Source: Streptomyces sp. TBY4 (lineage in GTDB: Bacteria; Actinomycetota; Actinomycetes; Streptomycetales; Streptomycetaceae). Taken from it: a stretch of 64,000 nucleotides of DNA. Positions within the stretch are counted from its first letter, which is position 1. Every line of letters starts with the position of its first letter. The DNA lies in NCBI RefSeq assembly GCF_024213195.1, contig NZ_JANAVF010000001.1, forward strand, positions 682,001 through 746,000, read 5' to 3'. The translations under genes were made by a program, and so were the position numbers. Shown piece by piece: positions 60,704 through 64,000 of the stretch. The notes under the pieces are model-generated. The model was not told the origin of the DNA. It did not search any database and was given only the letters and a program-made list of their open reading frames with translations.

Positions 60704-62041
60704 GTGAAGGACATCCTGGACGCGATCCAGTCGCAGGCCGCGACGGCCGCCGACTTCGCTGCCCTGCCGCTCCCCGACTCGTACCGCGCGATCACCGTGC
60801 ACAAGGACGAGGCGGAGATGTTCGCCGGGCTCACCACCCGCGAGAAGGACCCCCGCAAGTCCCTGCACCTCGACGAGGTCCCGCTCCCCGAGCTGGGCCC
60901 GGGCGAGGCCCTGGTCGCCGTCATGGCCTCCTCGGTCAACTACAACTCGGTGTGGACCTCGATCTTCGAGCCGGTCTCCACCTTCAGCTTCCTGGAGCGC
61001 TACGGGCGCCTCTCGGAGCTCACCAAGCGCCACGACCTGCCGTACCACGTCATCGGCTCCGACCTCGCGGGCGTCGTGCTGCGCACCGGCCCCGGCGTCA
61101 ACGCCTGGAAGCCGGGCGACGAGGTCGTCGCGCACTGCCTGTCGGTGGAGCTGGAGTCCTCGGACGGCCACAACGACACGATGCTCGACCCCGAGCAGCG
61201 CATCTGGGGCTTCGAGACCAACTTCGGCGGCCTGGCGGAGATCGCCCTGGTCAAGTCGAACCAGCTGATGCCGAAGCCCGACCACCTCAGCTGGGAGGAG
61301 GCCGCCTCCCCCGGCCTGGTCAACTCCACCGCGTACCGCCAGCTGGTCTCCCGCAACGGCGCCGGCATGAAGCAGGGCGACAACGTCCTGATCTGGGGCG
61401 CGAGCGGCGGCCTCGGCTCGTACGCCACCCAGTTCGCGCTGGCCGGCGGCGCCAACCCGATCTGCGTGGTCTCCAGCCCCGAGAAGGCGGACATCTGCCG
61501 GGCGATGGGCGCGACCGCGGTCATCGACCGCAACGCCGAGGGCTACAAGTTCTGGAAGGACGAGCACACCCAGGACCCGAAGGAGTGGAAGCGCTTCGGC
61601 AAGCGCATCCGCGAGCTGACCGGCGGCGAGGACATCGACATCGTCTTCGAGCACCCGGGCCGCGAGACCTTCGGCGCGAGCGTCTACGTCACCCGCAAGG
61701 GCGGCACCATCACCACCTGCGCCTCGACCTCCGGCTACATGCACGAGTACGACAACCGCTACCTGTGGATGTCCCTCAAGCGGATCATCGGCTCGCACTT
61801 CGCGAACTACCGCGAGGCCTGGGAGGCCAACCGCCTGATCTCGAAGGGCAAGATCCACCCCACCCTGTCGAAGGTCTACTCCCTGGAGGAGACCGGCCAG
61901 GCCGCCTACGACGTCCACCGCAACCTCCACCAGGGCAAGGTCGGCGTGCTCTGCCTGGCCCCCGAGGAGGGCCTCGGCGTCCGGGACCACGAACTGCGCG
62001 CCACGCACCTCGACGCCATCAACCGCTTCCGGAACATCTGA
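60704..62041 (+). CDS. ccr: crotonyl-CoA carboxylase/reductase
   Basis: 445 residues. It reductively carboxylates crotonyl-CoA with NADPH and CO2 to (2S)-ethylmalonyl-CoA. The CO2-binding residues known from the Kitasatospora enzyme are all at the expected numbers: Asn81 (SSVNYNSVW), Phe170-Glu171 (WGFETNFGG) and His365 (GSHFANYREAWE). The MDR fold shows in LIWGASGGLGSYATQFALAGGA. GTG 60704 follows GGAGG. The mutase gene starts 32 bases downstream. The product serves acetate assimilation and supplies ethylmalonyl-CoA extender units for polyketides. Confidence 0.95.
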   Translation: MKDILDAIQSQAATAADFAALPLPDSYRAITVHKDEAEMFAGLTTREKDPRKSLHLDEVPLPELGPGEALVAVMASSVNYNSVWTSIFEPVSTFSFLERYGRLSELTKRHDLPYHVIGSDLAGVVLRTGPGVNAWKPGDEVVAHCLSVELESSDGHNDTMLDPEQRIWGFETNFGGLAEIALVKSNQLMPKPDHLSWEEAASPGLVNSTAYRQLVSRNGAGMKQGDNVLIWGASGGLGSYATQFALAGGANPICVVSSPEKADICRAMGATAVIDRNAEGYKFWKDEHTQDPKEWKRFGKRIRELTGGEDIDIVFEHPGRETFGASVYVTRKGGTITTCASTSGYMHEYDNRYLWMSLKRIIGSHFANYREAWEANRLISKGKIHPTLSKVYSLEETGQAAYDVHRNLHQGKVGVLCLAPEEGLGVRDHELRATHLDAINRFRNI

Positions 62042-62073
62042 GACAGCCTCAAAGGCCTAAGGGACAGCCTGAG

Positions 62074-64000
62074 ATGACAGAGCGCCAGAAGGACCGTCCG
62101 TGGCTCATGCGGACGTACGCCGGCCACTCCACGGCCGAGGCGTCCAACGAGCTGTACCGCCGCAACCTCGCCAAGGGCCAGACCGGCCTGTCGGTCGCGT
62201 TCGACCTGCCGACGCAGACCGGCTACGACCCCGACCACATCCTCGCCCGCGGCGAGGTCGGCCGGGTCGGGGTCCCGGTCTCCCATCTGGGCGACATGCG
62301 GCGGCTGTTCCAGGACATCCCCCTGGAACAGATGAACACCTCGATGACGATCAACGCCACCGCCATGTGGCTGCTGGCGCTCTACCAGGTGGCCGCCGAG
62401 GAGCAGGGCGCGGACATCGCCCTGCTCCAGGGCACCACCCAGAACGACATCGTCAAGGAGTACCTCTCGCGCGGGACGCACGTCTTCCCGCCCGGGCCCT
62501 CGCTCCGCCTGACGACGGACATGATCGCGTACACGGTCAACCACATCCCGAAGTGGAACCCGATCAACATCTGCAGCTACCACCTGCAGGAGGCCGGGGC
62601 CACCCCCGTCCAGGAGATCTCCTACGCGATGGCCACGGCCATCGCCGTCCTGGACTCGGTGCGCGACTCGGGCCAGGTCCCGCCGGAGCGGTTCGGCGAG
62701 GTCGTCGCCCGGATCTCCTTCTTCGTGAACGCGGGCGTCCGCTTCATCGAGGAGATGTGCAAGATGCGCGCCTTCGGCCGCATCTGGGACCAGGTCACCC
62801 GCGAGCGCTACGGCATCGAGAACGAGAAGCAGCGCCGCTTCCGGTACGGCGTCCAGGTCAACTCCCTGGGCCTGACCGAGGCGCAGCCGGAGAACAACGT
62901 CCAGCGGATCGTGCTGGAGATGCTCGCGGTCACCCTGTCCAAGGACGCCCGCGCCCGCGCCGTGCAGCTGCCGGCCTGGAACGAGGCGCTGGGCCTGCCC
63001 CGGCCCTGGGACCAGCAGTGGTCGCTGCGCATCCAGCAGGTCCTGGCGCACGAGAGCGACCTGCTGGAGTACGAGGACATCTTCGCCGGCTCGCACGTGA
63101 TCGAGGCCAAGGTCGAGTCCCTGGTCGCCGAGTGCCTGGCCGAGATCGACCGGATCCAGGAGATGGGCGGCGCGATGGCGGCCGTCGAGTCCGGGTACCT
63201 CAAGGGCGAGCTGGTCTCCTCGCACGCCGAGCGGCGGGCCCGGATCGAGGCCGGCCAGGACAAGATCGTCGGCGTCAACTGCTTCGAGCAGACCGAGGAG
63301 AACCCGCTCACCGCCGACCTGGACGGCGCCATCATGACGGTGGACGGGGCCCTGGAGGCGCAGACCGTCGAGCGCATCGGCCGCTGGAAGGCCGAGCGCC
63401 AGGAGTCCTCGGACCGGCAGGGCGGCGGCGACCCGTTCGTCTTCCCCACGGTCATGCAGGCCCTGGACCGCCTGAAGGAGGCCGCCGCCGGGGACGAGAA
63501 CCTGATGGAGGCCACCCTGGAGTGCGCCCGCGCCGGTGTCACCACCGGCGAGTGGGCCGGCGCGCTGCGCGAGGTGTTCGGCGAGTTCCGGGCGCCGACC
63601 GGGGTCTCCTCGGCCCCGGTGGCCGTGACCGCCGAGGAGGGGACCCCCATGGCCCTCGTCCGCGCGAAGGTCTCCCGTACCGCCGACGAGCTGGGCTCCG
63701 GCCGGCTGCGGCTGCTGGTCGGCAAGCCCGGCCTGGACGGGCACTCCAACGGCGCCGAGCAGATCGCCGTACGGGCCCGCGACGCCGGCTTCGAGGTGGT
63801 CTACCAGGGCATCCGGCTGACCCCCGAGGAGATCTCCTCGGCGGCCCTGGCCGAGGACGTGCACTGCGTGGGACTGTCCATCCTGTCCGGCTCGCACAGC
63901 GCGCTCGTCCCGGACGTGCTGGAACGCCTGCGCGCGGCGGGGGCGGGTGACATCCCCGTCGTGCTCGGCGGCATCATTCCGAATGCCGACGCCGTGGCGC
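62074..64000 (+). CDS. ethylmalonyl-CoA mutase (coenzyme B12-dependent), 3' end cut by window edge
   Basis: The frame is open from ATG 62074 to the right edge (642 codons). It starts MTERQKDRPWLMRTYAGHST and continues SVAFDLPTQTGYDP, MNTSMTINATAMWLLALYQVAAEEQG and ICSYHLQEAGATPVQE, the barrel of MeaA/Ecm-type mutases. The C-terminal cobalamin domain has the DxHxxG motif in GLDGHSNGAEQ (His is the lower cobalt ligand), then LSILSGSHSALVPDVLE and LGGIIPN. It isomerises ethylmalonyl-CoA to methylsuccinyl-CoA. Perhaps 20-40 residues are missing. It is co-directional with ccr (32-base gap) and probably co-transcribed. Confidence 0.93.
   Translation, partial: MTERQKDRPWLMRTYAGHSTAEASNELYRRNLAKGQTGLSVAFDLPTQTGYDPDHILARGEVGRVGVPVSHLGDMRRLFQDIPLEQMNTSMTINATAMWLLALYQVAAEEQGADIALLQGTTQNDIVKEYLSRGTHVFPPGPSLRLTTDMIAYTVNHIPKWNPINICSYHLQEAGATPVQEISYAMATAIAVLDSVRDSGQVPPERFGEVVARISFFVNAGVRFIEEMCKMRAFGRIWDQVTRERYGIENEKQRRFRYGVQVNSLGLTEAQPENNVQRIVLEMLAVTLSKDARARAVQLPAWNEALGLPRPWDQQWSLRIQQVLAHESDLLEYEDIFAGSHVIEAKVESLVAECLAEIDRIQEMGGAMAAVESGYLKGELVSSHAERRARIEAGQDKIVGVNCFEQTEENPLTADLDGAIMTVDGALEAQTVERIGRWKAERQESSDRQGGGDPFVFPTVMQALDRLKEAAAGDENLMEATLECARAGVTTGEWAGALREVFGEFRAPTGVSSAPVAVTAEEGTPMALVRAKVSRTADELGSGRLRLLVGKPGLDGHSNGAEQIAVRARDAGFEVVYQGIRLTPEEISSAALAEDVHCVGLSILSGSHSALVPDVLERLRAAGAGDIPVVLGGIIPNADAVA

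Overview
The window is a high-GC chromosomal stretch from a Streptomyces-type actinomycete. The evidence is a HrdB-class sigma factor with a Lys/Thr-rich N-terminal region, GTG and TTG starts, many ATGA/GTGA stop-start overlaps, a single TTA (bldA-type) codon, an ethylmalonyl-CoA pathway locus, mycothiol-linked TIGR03086 and DinB folds, and dispersed Streptomyces-type intergenic repeats. No rRNA, tRNA, insertion sequence, prophage or CRISPR array is visible. I place 58 genes. The first (Rossmann-fold oxidoreductase) and the last (ethylmalonyl-CoA mutase) run off the edges.

Layout. 1-9.2 kb: oxidoreductase, acyl-CoA ligase, a branched-chain amino-acid ABC importer (binding lipoprotein, a two-permease-plus-ATPase fusion, second ATPase), aldo/keto reductase and a small ricin-type lectin. 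9.3-13.7 kb: methyltransferase and pterin-carbinolamine dehydratase, a Tat-exported FAD oxidoreductase with a TTA codon, an XRE/MmyB-like regulator and a membrane protein. 14.0-18.4 kb: a four-gene cassette (tandem XRE-like module protein, ImmA/IrrE metallopeptidase, FAD monooxygenase-like protein, seven-helix MAB_1171c-like protein), the best candidate for an undescribed system. 18.4-23.8 kb: peptide transporter, a divergent folD behind a ZTP riboswitch, a methyltransferase and a HrdB-like sigma factor behind a sigma-R-type promoter. 23.8-37.7 kb: MoxR ATPase/VWA metallopeptidase pair, SRPBCC protein, membrane phosphatase, domesticated resolvase-like protein, two metallo-beta-lactamase-fold hydrolases, DedA, a lysine-free aminotransferase-fold protein, methyltransferase, SGNH hydrolase with PadR, and an NTF2-fold protein. 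37.8-44.3 kb: thyA-dfrA, DUF5107/TPR protein, DinB protein, degenerate arginase-fold protein, acetyltransferases. 44.4-48.6 kb: three-peptidase operon. 48.7-51.4 kb: persulfide-type regulon (rhodanese, CoA-disulfide reductase-rhodanese fusion, CstR-like sensor) with three near-identical operators. 51.5-57.1 kb: SRPBCC, S41 peptidase, a radical SAM protein with an SOS box and a clamp-binding-like tail, secreted tripeptidase, RidA, HEAT protein. 57.4-64 kb: fused double 3-hydroxyacyl-CoA dehydrogenase, TetR, crotonyl-CoA carboxylase/reductase and ethylmalonyl-CoA mutase.

Two themes link the genes. One-carbon/folate metabolism recurs: pterin dehydratase, ZTP-controlled folD, thyA and dfrA. The right end is a coherent acetyl/butyryl-CoA assimilation locus: 3-hydroxybutyryl-CoA to crotonyl-CoA to ethylmalonyl-CoA, then on to methylsuccinyl-CoA. 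Several genes appear to be leaderless, with a -10 hexamer placed so that transcription begins at or next to the start codon. Functional names rest on motifs read by eye and on family knowledge; no searches were run.
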